Shown: in pieces, positions 47,294-56,281 of the stretch | Numbering within the stretch: the first letter of the stretch is position 1 | Layout of the letters: each line of letters begins with the position of its first letter | Origin: an uncultured Alphaproteobacteria bacterium | GTDB lineage: Bacteria; Pseudomonadota; Alphaproteobacteria; RF32; CAG-239 | DNA: 64,000 nucleotides | Direction of reading: 5' to 3' | Assembly: GCA_934271715.1 (NCBI GenBank) | Contig: CAKQRZ010000002.1 | Location: 110,302 to 174,301 of the forward strand | Program-made: the position numbers and the translations under genes | Notes under the pieces: model-generated | The model's database searches: none | What the model was told of the DNA's origin: nothing | What the model saw: the letters and a program-made list of their open reading frames with translations, nothing else

Positions 47294-47338
47294 CTTTCGC
47301 ATCTTCCAATGCTTTGATTTTATTAAACTAAAATTCTC

Positions 47339-47367
47339 TTTACATTCAAACAAGATTCAGTTAGAAT
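47339..47367 (+). promoter_or_regulatory. Promoter of structured leader B
   Basis: TTTACA (47339-47344), a 17-bp spacer and TAGAAT (47362-47367). The start site would fall on TTTGGATAGG as in leader A. Confidence 0.65.
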
Positions 47368-47373
47368 AGTTTT

Positions 47374-47591
47374 TGGATAGGTAATCGTCTGTCTGAGGTG
47401 TCGAAACCTCTTAGATATACGTCTTATGCATAGACGGTAAATACTTGCATCTTCTAGCGAGAGCTGGAAGGTAGCAAAATATGCTATCTTTAGCTAATAT
47501 GCTGCACTATTTTATATCTAGTAGTTTCGAACTTCCAGCTGCTTCATCCAAGCAGCTTTTTGTTGTATTTTCAATATGAAAGGAAGTTACC
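47374..47591 (+). ncRNA. Structured leader RNA B of pilin gene 47592, candidate riboswitch
   Basis: Homologue of leader A. The hairpin is GAGGT/ACCTC (47395-47410). The long-range helix is TAGATATA/TATATCTA (47412-47419 with 47513-47520), with several base pairs changed on both sides relative to leader A. Inner hairpins are CGTCT/AGACG, CTAGC-GAGA-GCTGG and GTAGCA/TGCTGC. AGCTGGAAG/CTTCCAGCT (47462 with 47532) competes with the terminator AGCTGCTT/AAGCAGCT (47537-47557) followed by Ts. Confidence 0.72.
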
Positions 47592-48206
47592 ATGAAGCAA
47601 AATCAGTTCGGCAGAAGCATGATAGAAATGCTGGGCGTTCTGGCTATTATCGGTGTGTTAAGTGTCGGCGGTATCGCCGGATATTCCAAGGCCATGGAGA
47701 AATATAAGCTTAATAAAACAGTTGAGGAATACAGCTATGTTATACATGGTTTGCTGGAGCATTTGCCGGAACTTCAAAAACTAAATTCCAGCGATAGCCA
47801 ATATATGCTTACAGATTTTCTTTTAGCTGCAAACATGGTGCCGCCGACTTGGAGCCGCCGCGGTACTGATTTATCCGATTCCTACGGAGGAGCAATAGCC
47901 ATTTTTATTAGAAGCAACCATCTGAGTTTAGAGATTTATCATCACTATCCTTATGCCAGCGGCGGAGCGCTGTCATCGGTTGAATTTTGCAAAACGATGA
48001 TTAAAGATATAGCTCAACCGCTTGCTTCTGCCATGTACGGTGTTGGCTTATATCAGTTTGACTATGCTGATGGAGCGGTTTACGGCGATGCTTATTGCGA
48101 TGACGGAAAAATTTGCCTGCGTGATTTGACGGTTTCTGAAATCAATAAAATATGTCACTCTTACAAAGAAAGCGTAAGCTATAGCTCGGTTATTTTGTAT
48201 TTTTAG
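47592..48206 (+). CDS. Type IV pilin-like protein with short leader
   Basis: 204 residues beginning MKQNQFG|RSMIEMLGVLAI: a six-residue leader, Gly before the cut, Glu at +5, then IIGVLSVGGIAGYSKAME. The globular part has EFCKTMIKDIAQPLAS, YGDAYCDDGKICL and a shortened C-terminal end (KICHSYKESVSYSSVILYF) that lacks the paired cysteines of its relatives. Shine-Dalgarno AAAGGAAG. Divergent from pilin copy 2, mirroring the 38097/39732 pair. Confidence 0.85.
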   Translation: MKQNQFGRSMIEMLGVLAIIGVLSVGGIAGYSKAMEKYKLNKTVEEYSYVIHGLLEHLPELQKLNSSDSQYMLTDFLLAANMVPPTWSRRGTDLSDSYGGAIAIFIRSNHLSLEIYHHYPYASGGALSSVEFCKTMIKDIAQPLASAMYGVGLYQFDYADGAVYGDAYCDDGKICLRDLTVSEINKICHSYKESVSYSSVILYF

Positions 48207-48318
48207 ATGCAGTATTTCCGGCAGCCGGCTAAGGCTGTGTACAACATATTTATTTTGTTGCATAAACAGCGTTAAATATAGAAAATATGCATATACATAA
48301 ATATAATGGGAGAGCAAG

Positions 48319-49617
48319 ATGCCGGAGATTAAATGCCCGAAGTGCGGAGAAGTTTTTACGGTTGATGAAAGCGGCTATGCGGCTATTGTCAGTCAAATCA
48401 AAGACGCGGAATTTCATAAAGATTTATGCGAACGCGTGGCTCAGATTGAAAAAGCTAAAAACGGCGAGCTTTCTCTCCTAAAAACTCAGGCAGAGGCTGA
48501 AAAAGCGCGGTCTGTCTCAGAATTGAATCAAGAAATTGAAAAATTAAAAGCTCAGCTTGCCTCCCAAGGCAAAGATTATGAGCTGGAAAAAGAGCGGGCT
48601 TTAAGTTCTTTGAAGCAGGAAAATGAGCAGCTGAAATCTAAAATCAGCTCCAGCGCGCAAGAGCGTGCCTTGGCGGTAACAACGGCGGTTTCAGCGCAAA
48701 AAGACACGATTGTTGAAAAAGAAAAGCAGATTATTTTGCTGGAAACTCAGCTTCAGGATGCGGCTAAAGACAAGCAGCTGCAGGAACAGAGCCTTAAAGA
48801 AAAATATGCTTTTCAGCTCAAGGAAAAAGACGACCTTATCGCTTATTATAAAGACCTGAAAACCAAAATGTCTACCAAAATGGTGGGCGAAACTCTGGAG
48901 CAGCATTGTGAAATTGAGTTTAACCGCTTGCGGGCTACCGGCTTCCAAAACGCCTATTTTGAAAAAGATAATGACGCCAGAACCGGCAGCAAGGGCGACT
49001 TTATTTTCAGAGATAAAACGGATGACGGTGTAGAATATATTTCCATTATGTTTGAGATGAAAAACGAAATGGACACTACCGCCGCCAAGCATAAAAATGA
49101 AGACTTTTTCAAGGAGCTGGATAAAGACCGCTGCGAAAAAGGCTGCGAATATGCGGTGTTGGTGTCGCTGCTGGAAGCCGACAGCGAATTTTATAATACC
49201 GGTATTGTGGATGTATCTTACAAATATCCTAAAATGTACGTTATCCGCCCGCAGTTTTTTATTCCGATAATTACCTTGTTGCGCAATGCGGCGGCTAATT
49301 CAATCCAGTATAAACGCCAGCTGGCTGAATACAGCAGCCAAAATATAGATGTGACTAACTTTGAAAATAAGCTTTTGGATTTTCAAGAGAAATTCAGCTA
49401 TAACTACGGACTTGCCCAAAAGAAATTTGACGAGGCCATCAAAGATATAGACAAGACGATTGATACTCTGCAAAAGACCAAAGCAGCATTGCTCTCCTCT
49501 GAAAATAATCTGCGTTTGGCCAATGACAAGGCACAGGATATCACTATCAAAAAGCTGACGCGCGGCAATCCGACTATGCGTCAGAAATTTGAAGATTTAA
49601 AGACAAATGGAGACTGA
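48319..49617 (+). CDS. DUF2130-family protein with N-terminal zinc-ribbon-like motif
   Basis: 432 residues. The N-terminus has IKCPKCGEVFTVDE, one CxxC pair of a zinc-ribbon type. A long coiled coil follows (~residues 30-175), then the DUF2130 core: STKMVGETLEQHCEIEFNRL, GSKGDFIFRD, FEMKNEMDTTAAKHKNEDFF, KELDKDRCEKGCEYAVLVS. The G(S/D)F-x-(F/Y) and E-x-K pattern resembles a PD-(D/E)xK nuclease core (inference). These proteins are widespread and uncharacterised. GGGAGAGCAAG precedes the ATG. Confidence 0.86.
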   Translation: MPEIKCPKCGEVFTVDESGYAAIVSQIKDAEFHKDLCERVAQIEKAKNGELSLLKTQAEAEKARSVSELNQEIEKLKAQLASQGKDYELEKERALSSLKQENEQLKSKISSSAQERALAVTTAVSAQKDTIVEKEKQIILLETQLQDAAKDKQLQEQSLKEKYAFQLKEKDDLIAYYKDLKTKMSTKMVGETLEQHCEIEFNRLRATGFQNAYFEKDNDARTGSKGDFIFRDKTDDGVEYISIMFEMKNEMDTTAAKHKNEDFFKELDKDRCEKGCEYAVLVSLLEADSEFYNTGIVDVSYKYPKMYVIRPQFFIPIITLLRNAAANSIQYKRQLAEYSSQNIDVTNFENKLLDFQEKFSYNYGLAQKKFDEAIKDIDKTIDTLQKTKAALLSSENNLRLANDKAQDITIKKLTRGNPTMRQKFEDLKTNGD

Positions 49618-49672
49618 AATTTCCGCGGCGGGCAGGGCGGTGCAAAATAAAATTTCCGGCCGCCGCACCGGC

Positions 49673-50824
49673 TTAAAACAGGCCGTTTTTCACAATATTT
49701 TTGCCGAATTTTTGCTCCAGCTCATCTAAAACTTTGCTGATTTTATCGTCCTGATATTCCGGTTCCGAAAACAGAAGCGGCTGAAATTCGCTGCGGCTGA
49801 GCAAATGTTCCAGCATAACGCCGCTGCTGCGGTACAAAACATTCGGCAGATAGATTTTCGGCAGCAGGCTCTGCGCCGCTTTAAACAGCTCTTGTTCGCC
49901 GTTGCAGGGCTGCGGCAGCTTGGCATAAGCGCTGTAAACCTGAAAATCTTTGGTTCGCAGCATAATCCCGACACTTTGGCAAAAACAATCTTCTTCACGC
50001 ATTTTGCGTCCGGCACAATGAACATGATATTTTAGGGAAGCGCGCAAAACGGCCGTATCAGATGTAAATTTGCTCAAAAATGAGGTGCTTTGAATAGATT
50101 TCGGCAGGCTTTTCTCGGTTTTTATTTTGCTTACGGCATAGCCTTGCAGCTCATATTTTAGATTCAGCCCGCCGATGCCTAAATTTTTGCGTATCCAGCT
50201 GTCGCTTTGCTTAACAAATTCCAAGCAGTTGAAAATACCCGCCATTTTCATTTTTGCCGTATGCTGGCGTCCAAAACCGCATACATCTTCCAGCGAAGTT
50301 TTTTCTAAAACAGACAGCAAATTCGCTTGTCCGATTAAGCAAACTCCGCCGTTGTTTTTAGCCTTATCGCTGGCCAGCTTGGCCAATAATTTGGAGCTGC
50401 TGACGCCGATAGAAACCGGAATTCGGCATTTTTCCCAGACTGTCTGTCGGATATCTGCAGCAAGCGCGGCAAAATCTTTTTTATACAGCCTGTCCAAACC
50501 CTGTAAGTTTAAATAAGCCTCGTCAATAGAGCAAACTTCAACATCCGGCGTAAAGTCTTTTAAGCAAGCCATAACTTTGGCGGAATATTCTTCATAGCGG
50601 GTGTGGCGGCCTTTTAGATATATGGCTGACGGAAATTCTTTTTTTGCCATAAAATGCGGTTCGCCCATCTTTATGCCCAAAGCCTTGGCTTCGCGCGAGC
50701 GGGAAACTACGCAGCCGTTGCCACCGGATATTACGCATACGGCTTTGCCGCGCAAATCAGGATTATCCGCCTGTTCGCAAGAAACAAAAAAACTGTCGCA
50801 GTCTACCAATGCTATTTTTGACAT
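49673..50824 (-). CDS. umuC: Y-family DNA polymerase, UmuC-like
   Basis: Translesion polymerases of this family copy damaged DNA. The 383-residue protein starts IALVDCDSFFVSCEQADNPD, with the first metal-binding Asp. CVVSRSREAKALGIKMGEPH and VEVCSIDEAYLNLQGL, with the catalytic Asp-Glu, follow, then IPVSIGVSSSKLLAKLASDK and the little-finger domain (SIQSTSFLSKFT). The N-terminal sequence is closer to UmuC than to DinB, but no umuD lies beside it. An alphaproteobacterial LexA box overlaps the promoter, so it should be SOS-induced. Confidence 0.88.
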   Translation of the reverse strand: MSKIALVDCDSFFVSCEQADNPDLRGKAVCVISGGNGCVVSRSREAKALGIKMGEPHFMAKKEFPSAIYLKGRHTRYEEYSAKVMACLKDFTPDVEVCSIDEAYLNLQGLDRLYKKDFAALAADIRQTVWEKCRIPVSIGVSSSKLLAKLASDKAKNNGGVCLIGQANLLSVLEKTSLEDVCGFGRQHTAKMKMAGIFNCLEFVKQSDSWIRKNLGIGGLNLKYELQGYAVSKIKTEKSLPKSIQSTSFLSKFTSDTAVLRASLKYHVHCAGRKMREEDCFCQSVGIMLRTKDFQVYSAYAKLPQPCNGEQELFKAAQSLLPKIYLPNVLYRSSGVMLEHLLSRSEFQPLLFSEPEYQDDKISKVLDELEQKFGKNIVKNGLF

Positions 50825-50835
50825 TTTACACCATT

Positions 50836-50879
50836 GTTCTAATTTTGTTCTATAATAAACCGAAAAAGCAGACTGTCAA
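50836..50879 (-). promoter_or_regulatory. SOS promoter with LexA box of the Y-family polymerase
   Basis: On the minus strand, TTGACA (50879-50874), a 16-bp spacer and TATTAT (50857-50852), directly followed by GAAC-AAAATTA-GAAC (50850-50836). GAAC-N7-GAAC (GTTC-N7-GTTC on the other strand) is the LexA-binding direct repeat of Alphaproteobacteria. Its place over the start site is right for repression. Confidence 0.82.
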
Positions 50880-50947
50880 GTTATGTTTTGGTTATATAGA
50901 AGATATTTTTTTGAAAAAATTTCTTGACCTTGAGTATACTCTAACAA

Positions 50948-50976
50948 ATATATCTCCGGCAAAACCGGAGATATAT
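50948..50976. terminator. Hairpin downstream of rnd
   Basis: ATATATCTCCGG and CCGGAGATATAT form a 12-bp stem around CAAAA; T-rich sequence follows on the minus strand. Confidence 0.6.
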
Positions 50977-50996
50977 TTTAGAAAAGCTTATAAATT

Positions 50997-52160
50997 TTAC
51001 ACTTCTTTTACGTCTATGCGTTTTTTGGCGGGATTGTAAGAAATCGCCAATTTGCCGCGGCAGAGCTTTTGTGCGTCAGAACCGAAAACCTCAAAGCGCC
51101 AGCCCTGCATTGCCGGAGTGTTTTGCGGCTGGTTTAAGATGATATAGCGCAAATCGGCGTCTGAGGCAATCAGACGAGCCGAAACGCCGTGGCTTTGGCT
51201 TTTGATTTTCAGCAGCATGCGCAGCATTTCAAACAAGCTTTGCTCATGGTTTGGTACAGAGGTTTCTTTTTTACGGTCTTTGCGGCAGATTTCTGTCGGA
51301 ATCGGATTCTGACGGGCAAACTGCAGGGTTTCCATAATCTCGGCGCCTAATTTGCCTTTAATAACATCTGATTTTATGTTGCGAACTTGTTTCAGCTCAT
51401 CCAGCGTTTTCGGAAAAGTGCTGGCGATGTTCAGCAAGACATCGTCTTTTAGGATTCCCGAGCGCGGAGTATTGAATTTTTTAGCCCGTTCTTCACGCCA
51501 CGCCGCCAAATATTTCAGCGCCGACAAAAAATGCTGGCTGTGAACATTGTGTTTAATACGCATCCAAGCGTCGTCCGGATTGACATTATAGCAATTTTTA
51601 TCGCAGAGACAGGCGGTTTCTTCTTCTATCCAATCCAGACGTCCGGTCTCTTCCATTTTTTGGCGCAGATATTTGTAGCAATCCACCAGATAGGTCACAT
51701 CGTGCAAAGCATAAACCAGCTGATTTTCATCCAGTGGACGGATGCTCCAGTCGGTCAGGCGGCAGGATTTATCCAGCTCCACGCCGGTAATGGCCTGCAC
51801 TAAATTGCCGTAACCGATGTTGTCGGCAAAACCGCAGACCATGGCGGCAATCTGGGTGTCAAAAACATTAGCCGGAATTTTGCCGGTTAAGTTATAAAAA
51901 ATTTCTATATCCTGACGTCCGGCGTGGAAAACTTTGACAATATCCGGATTATCTAAAATGGCAAAGAACGGCGTTAAATCCATGTTTTTAGCCAGCGGGT
52001 CAACTATAGCCGCGCCGCCGTCATAGCCGATTTGCAGCAGGCAGAGCTGCGGATAGTAGGTATGCTCGCGGATAAATTCCGAGTCTACGGTAATAAAAGG
52101 CTTAGTGCTTAAAATGTTGCAGAATTGGGTTAATTTTTCGGTTGTGTCTATTAAATTCAT
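50997..52160 (-). CDS. rnd: Ribonuclease D
   Basis: RNase D trims 3' ends of tRNA and other stable RNAs. The start at 52160 (MNLIDTTEKLTQFC) has GGAGAAATAATA in front; an earlier ATG lacks this. The DEDD exonuclease motifs are present: FITVDSEFIREHTYYPQLCL, KVFHAGRQDIEIF and LVYALHDVTYLVDCYKYL. HRDC domains follow (LAAWREERAKKFNTPRSGIL). The 387-residue length is standard. Divergent from aspS. Confidence 0.95.
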   Translation of the reverse strand: MNLIDTTEKLTQFCNILSTKPFITVDSEFIREHTYYPQLCLLQIGYDGGAAIVDPLAKNMDLTPFFAILDNPDIVKVFHAGRQDIEIFYNLTGKIPANVFDTQIAAMVCGFADNIGYGNLVQAITGVELDKSCRLTDWSIRPLDENQLVYALHDVTYLVDCYKYLRQKMEETGRLDWIEEETACLCDKNCYNVNPDDAWMRIKHNVHSQHFLSALKYLAAWREERAKKFNTPRSGILKDDVLLNIASTFPKTLDELKQVRNIKSDVIKGKLGAEIMETLQFARQNPIPTEICRKDRKKETSVPNHEQSLFEMLRMLLKIKSQSHGVSARLIASDADLRYIILNQPQNTPAMQGWRFEVFGSDAQKLCRGKLAISYNPAKKRIDVKEV

Positions 52161-52282
52161 TATTATTTCTCCATAATGCACAGAATAGCGCCGATTGCTT
52201 AAGATTTTTTTAATTTGTGATTGATTTTATTTTTATTTAGTTTTAAAACAGTAGCAGTTTTAATAAATTTTAAGAGGATATA

Positions 52283-54040
52283 ATGAACGAATATCGGACG
52301 CATACCTGCGGACAGCTTAGAGCCGCCGATGTCGGGCAACATGTTAAATTGGCCGGCTGGATTCATCGTAAACGCAACCTCGGCAATCTGTGCTTTGTGG
52401 ATTTGCGCGACCACTACGGAATTACGCAATGTGTTTTTGACAGCTCATCGGATTTGTTTGCCAAAATTAAAGATATCAGAGTTGAAAGCGTTGTCGGCAT
52501 AGAGGGCGAAGTTGTAGCGCGCGAGAGCGTAAACAAAAACATGCCGACCGGCGATATAGAAATTAAAGTTTCGGCGGTAGAAGTTTATTCTGAGGCTGAA
52601 GTTTTGCCGATTCAGGTTTTCGGTGAGGGCGACGAGCCGGAAGAAATGCGCTTAAAGTATCGTTTTTTGGATTTGCGCCGCGAACGTATTCACAACAACA
52701 TTTTGCTGCGCTGCAAAGTGATTGCCGAAATGCGCCGCTTGATGACGGAGCAGGGCTTTAATGAATATCAGACTCCGATTTTGACGGCTTCTTCTCCTGA
52801 GGGCGCCCGCGACTTTTTGGTGCCGTCGCGTTTGAATCCGGGCAAGTTTTATGCTTTGCCGCAAGCTCCGCAGCAGTTTAAGCAGCTGCTGATGGTTTCG
52901 GGCTTTGACCGCTATTTCCAAATTGCTCCGTGTTTCCGCGATGAAGACCCGCGCGCCGATCGTTCTCCGGGCGAGTTCTATCAGCTGGATATGGAAATGT
53001 CTTTTGTGACGCAGGAAGATGTGTTTAAGGTTATTGAAACCACAATGGGCGGAATTTTCAACAAATTCGCCAACGGCCGCACCGTTACGCAGGCTCCGTT
53101 CCCGAGAATCGCTTTCCGCGACGCTATGCTGAAATACGGTAGCGATAAGCCGGATTTGCGCAATCCGCTGTTTATTGCGGACGCTACTCCGTTCTTTAAT
53201 AACTCAGGTTTCGGCGTTTATGACGCTAAAGCAGCCGGCGGCGAGCAAATCCGCGCGATTAAAGCTCCGGCAGCCGGCAATAAGCCTCGTTCTTTCTTTG
53301 ATAAACTTGACGGTTACGCCAAAGAAGAGGGTTTCGGCGGCATGGCTTATGTGGCTTTGTCTGACAATGGTGCTAAGGGTATTGCTAAATATTTCTCCGA
53401 AGAAAAAATGGCTGAACTCAAAGCTATGTTTGATATTAAAGACGGCGACGCGGTTCTGTTTATGGGCGGTTCGGCTAAAACAATCAATAAGTTTGCCGGC
53501 AAAGTCCGCAATAAATTGGGTGAAGAGCTGGATTTGTTTGAGAAAAATACCTTTAAGCTGTGCTGGGTGGTTGATTTTCCGTTTTATGAAGAAAATGAAG
53601 AAACCGGTGCTATTGAGTTTTCTCACAACCCGTTCTCTATGCCTCAGGGCGGCTTGGACGCTTTGAACAATAAAAATCCGCTGGACATTTTGGCTTATCA
53701 ATATGACTTGGTGTGCAACGGGGTGGAATTGGCTTCGGGCGCTGTGCGCAACCACGTTCCAGAAATTATGTACCGTGCGTTTGAAATTGCCGGCTATGAC
53801 CGCAGCGTTGTAGACAATAAATTCGGCGGCATGATTAGCGCGTTTAAGTACGGCGCTCCTCCGCACGCAGGCTGCGCTCCAGGTATTGACCGTACGGTTA
53901 TGCTGCTTTTGGACGAGCCGATTATCCGCGATGTGATTTTGTTCCCGCTGAACGGCAAGGCTCAAGATTTGATGATGCAAGCGCCGAATACGGTTACAGA
54001 ACAGCAGTTAAAAGAACTGCATATTCAAATTAAAGAGTAA
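52283..54040 (+). CDS. aspS: Aspartyl-tRNA synthetase
   Basis: A class II synthetase that charges tRNA-Asp. The 585-residue protein has the N-terminal anticodon-binding OB-fold (VKLAGWIHRKRNLGNLCFVD), motif 2 (FRDEDPRADRSPGEFYQLD), the bacterial GAD insertion and motif 3 (GAPPHAGCAPGIDRTVMLLL). The length and GAD domain are bacterial-type. Some alphaproteobacterial enzymes also charge tRNA-Asn; I cannot decide from sequence alone. Shine-Dalgarno AAGAGGAT. A terminator follows. Confidence 0.98.
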   Translation: MNEYRTHTCGQLRAADVGQHVKLAGWIHRKRNLGNLCFVDLRDHYGITQCVFDSSSDLFAKIKDIRVESVVGIEGEVVARESVNKNMPTGDIEIKVSAVEVYSEAEVLPIQVFGEGDEPEEMRLKYRFLDLRRERIHNNILLRCKVIAEMRRLMTEQGFNEYQTPILTASSPEGARDFLVPSRLNPGKFYALPQAPQQFKQLLMVSGFDRYFQIAPCFRDEDPRADRSPGEFYQLDMEMSFVTQEDVFKVIETTMGGIFNKFANGRTVTQAPFPRIAFRDAMLKYGSDKPDLRNPLFIADATPFFNNSGFGVYDAKAAGGEQIRAIKAPAAGNKPRSFFDKLDGYAKEEGFGGMAYVALSDNGAKGIAKYFSEEKMAELKAMFDIKDGDAVLFMGGSAKTINKFAGKVRNKLGEELDLFEKNTFKLCWVVDFPFYEENEETGAIEFSHNPFSMPQGGLDALNNKNPLDILAYQYDLVCNGVELASGAVRNHVPEIMYRAFEIAGYDRSVVDNKFGGMISAFKYGAPPHAGCAPGIDRTVMLLLDEPIIRDVILFPLNGKAQDLMMQAPNTVTEQQLKELHIQIKE

Positions 54041-54046
54041 CAATAT

Positions 54047-54082
54047 ATAAGGCTCTGCTGCAAAAAGGCGGAGCCTTTATCT
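54047..54082 (+). terminator. Terminator after aspS
   Basis: AAGGCTCTGC and GGCGGAGCCTT pair across TGCAAAAA, followed by TATCT. Confidence 0.7.
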
Positions 54083-54151
54083 AAAAATGCTTGCAAAAGA
54101 TAGAAAATTGTCTAAACTGAATTATTATTTGATTTTTGGAGATTATAAATC

Positions 54152-55186
54152 ATGAAAAAATATTGGCTTTTGACTTGCGCTTTGCTGATGTCTGTTCCGG
54201 CGTATGCGACAACAGATGAACTGATTAACGGCGTAAAAAATAAAAACTTGCCGGCGGTTGAGGCTTTGCTGAATAAAGGCGAAAACGTAAACGGCGCTAA
54301 TGCTCAGGGAAATACGGCTCTGCATTATGCGGTTGCTACCAACAACGCCGATATGGTAAAGCTTTTGCTGAAGCATAACGCAGACATGAATGCCAAAAAT
54401 AATAAAGGCTGGTCTCCGCTTTCTATTGCCGAAAAGAAAAATGTCGGCGAAATTTATGATATTTTTGAGGCTGAAATTTCGGCCGAAGAGGCTGCAGCCA
54501 AGGCCAAGCAGGAGGCTGAACAAAAAGTAGCAGAGTTAAAAGCAAAGCAAGAAGCCGAAGCTAAGGCCGCTGCCGAAAAAATCGCCAAAGAAAAGGCAGA
54601 CGCGGAAGCCCGCGCTAAAGCCATGGCCGCGTCTGAAGCTCAAAAAGCAAAAGAAGCCGCTGACGCCCAAGCGCAAAAAGTTAAGGAGGCTCAGGAAAAA
54701 ATAAATGCCGAAAAAGCCGCTTTAACGCAGAAAGCCGCAGATACCGCCAAAGCGGCAGACGCTAAAAAATCAGAAAAAACAGTTGCAATTCCATTAAAGA
54801 AAAATGCAGCCAAAACTGCCAATACAGTAGCTAAGCCTGCAGCCAAACCGGCTAAAGCAGCTGCGCAGAAGCAGGCCTTTAAGGCTTCGGCTCTGTCTGC
54901 CAAAATCAATCAGGGCGCCGAAGAAGTGGTTTATTGCCTGCAATATTTAGGCTTGCAGGGCGAACAGAAAAATATGACGGTTGCCGCCGGATATTATGCG
55001 GTTGAAAACGGTGTGAGCAAAGCCCGTCATGATGTTGCTGTAGCCGAAGCGCAAAAGTATTATGAAAACGCCTCTGAAGCCGATATAAAGGCGCGGGCGG
55101 ATTTGTGCGGCAAATATATCACTCCGAAAAATGCTGCAGAACAAAATAAAATTATCCGCAGTATCAACCGTTCTATCGGATTTTAG
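54152..55186 (+). CDS. Exported ankyrin-repeat and coiled-coil protein
   Basis: 344 residues. A signal peptide (LLTCALLMSVPAYATT) is followed by two to three ankyrin repeats (NAQGNTALHYAVATNNADMV, KLLLKHNADMNAKNNKGWSP). A long Ala/Lys/Glu-rich coiled coil follows (~residues 110-245), and a C-terminal helical domain with cysteines (VVYCLQYLGLQ, ADLCGKYI). It may act in the periplasm or at the envelope as a protein-binding scaffold. GGAG precedes the start. The upstream sequence TTGCAA ... AATTGTC-TAAACT resembles the TTGTC-type promoters of the orphan family. Confidence 0.8.
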   Translation: MKKYWLLTCALLMSVPAYATTDELINGVKNKNLPAVEALLNKGENVNGANAQGNTALHYAVATNNADMVKLLLKHNADMNAKNNKGWSPLSIAEKKNVGEIYDIFEAEISAEEAAAKAKQEAEQKVAELKAKQEAEAKAAAEKIAKEKADAEARAKAMAASEAQKAKEAADAQAQKVKEAQEKINAEKAALTQKAADTAKAADAKKSEKTVAIPLKKNAAKTANTVAKPAAKPAKAAAQKQAFKASALSAKINQGAEEVVYCLQYLGLQGEQKNMTVAAGYYAVENGVSKARHDVAVAEAQKYYENASEADIKARADLCGKYITPKNAAEQNKIIRSINRSIGF

Positions 55187-55202
55187 TTTGCTGTAATTTA
55201 AG

Positions 55203-55242
55203 TTTCGGCGCCGTCTTATTGCTTGTAAGGCGGCGCTGCTGT
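55203..55242 (+). terminator. Hairpin after the ankyrin gene
   Basis: GCGCCGTCTTA and TAAGGCGGCGC pair across TTGCTTG; a weak T-run follows after GCTGCTG. Confidence 0.55.
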
Positions 55243-55276
55243 TTTTGAATAATATATTTTTTATTGACTTTTTTTG

Positions 55277-55304
55277 TTGACTTTTTGTAAAATTTGTCTA
55301 TATT
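55277..55304 (+). promoter_or_regulatory. Promoter of the 55345 gene
   Basis: TTGACT (55277-55282), a 16-bp spacer ending TTTGTC and TATATT (55299-55304). Confidence 0.65.
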
Positions 55305-55344
55305 ATGAAGTATTAACTTAATTATTAACTTAATATTATAGATT

Positions 55345-56208
55345 ATGGCTAGTTTTGATTATTTTGAGTTTTTGAAGAATAGTGATAATTCTAAGTTTGA
55401 TAAAGAACAGTTCAAACTTGTTCTTGATGAGTGTCCGGGGTATGGAAACATTGAAAGAGATGAATATTTTACTATTCTTGATAAAAAAGTTAGACGTCTG
55501 TATGGTTATCTTCAACGTAAAAGCAACGTCGATGTAATCCGTTTGTTGCTAGAAAAAGCTAAGCAGTTGCCGGACCCATCGCATGAAAATCTTTGGGGTT
55601 TGGATGTGGCTTTAGAATTTATGTTTGACGATGATTCAAACAAACTTCTTGATGATTGTGATTTGCAGTTGGACATTTTGAACCTTCAGAATGAAAGAGT
55701 TGCCATGAGGCTGCTTCGTCATTTTGACTATCTGAAATATCCGCAAGAACAGGTTATTGAAAAATTTGTTCAGCTGAAGATGATTAAACCTTTGCGCTAT
55801 TTGCTTTCACATAGTATTGCAGGTACAAAAATCAAGGAGGTTTGTCAAGCTTTGCCTCAGCTTAAACTGGAGGTGTATTTAGCTGAATTGGCTCGTCTTA
55901 CTCATCTTGTAAAGATTGGTCCATTTATGCTTTTAGACAATGAGAAGACCAGAATGATAGGTCTTGATGACGAAAAAAAATATCACGCTCTCAGGATTTC
56001 TGAATTTATAAAGCATATTGAAGATAGCCGGCATGCGCCGTGGTCTGACACAATGGAGGGAATTCATGTGAAGCTGTATCTTGAGGGGGATAACGAACAG
56101 GTTCGCCAAGAGTGCTTATATCACGCTAAAAAACTTTGCGATGTCTGGAAAAAAATACCAGAGATTGCATTTTTTAGAGATATTCTGCGTAACATTGAAG
56201 ATTTCTAA
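55345..56208 (+). CDS. Orphan family protein, paralogue of the 56322 product
   Basis: 287 residues, soluble and helical, starting MASFDYFEFLKNSDNSKFDK. It shares with the 361-residue 56322 product the blocks LWGLDVALEFM/LWALERAMHYL, DCDLQLDILNLQNERVAMRL/DVDLQLDILELQNKKVSKWL, LPQLKLEVYLAELARL/YPQLKTEVFLAELTRL and the C-terminal RNIEDF/HRIEDF. A fainter link to the 11135/13003 pair is the SHS...LPQLK/YPELK stretch. The fold may be a helical-repeat scaffold. Function unknown. The AT-rich leader has repeated TTAACTTAATTATTAACTTA and no Shine-Dalgarno. Confidence 0.75.
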   Translation: MASFDYFEFLKNSDNSKFDKEQFKLVLDECPGYGNIERDEYFTILDKKVRRLYGYLQRKSNVDVIRLLLEKAKQLPDPSHENLWGLDVALEFMFDDDSNKLLDDCDLQLDILNLQNERVAMRLLRHFDYLKYPQEQVIEKFVQLKMIKPLRYLLSHSIAGTKIKEVCQALPQLKLEVYLAELARLTHLVKIGPFMLLDNEKTRMIGLDDEKKYHALRISEFIKHIEDSRHAPWSDTMEGIHVKLYLEGDNEQVRQECLYHAKKLCDVWKKIPEIAFFRDILRNIEDF

Positions 56209-56213
56209 CTGAC

Positions 56214-56250
56214 AAAAAAGTCTGATGTTTTGTAACATCAGGCTTTTTTT
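56214..56250 (+). terminator. Terminator after the 55345 gene
   Basis: CTGATGTT-TTGT-AACATCAG between A- and T-runs; the next -35 follows at once. Confidence 0.85.
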
Positions 56251-56252
56251 GT

Positions 56253-56281
56253 TTGACAATGCGCGGTAATTTGTCTATAAA
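56253..56281 (+). promoter_or_regulatory. Promoter of the 56322 gene with embedded palindrome
   Basis: TTGACA (56253-56258), a 17-bp spacer ending ATTTGTC, and TATAAA (56276-56281). Confidence 0.72.

Noticed and set aside
46600..47300. Repeated units considered as a CRISPR array
   Set aside because: The palindromes differ from each other, spacing is irregular, spacers are not unique sequences of constant length, and no cas genes are present.
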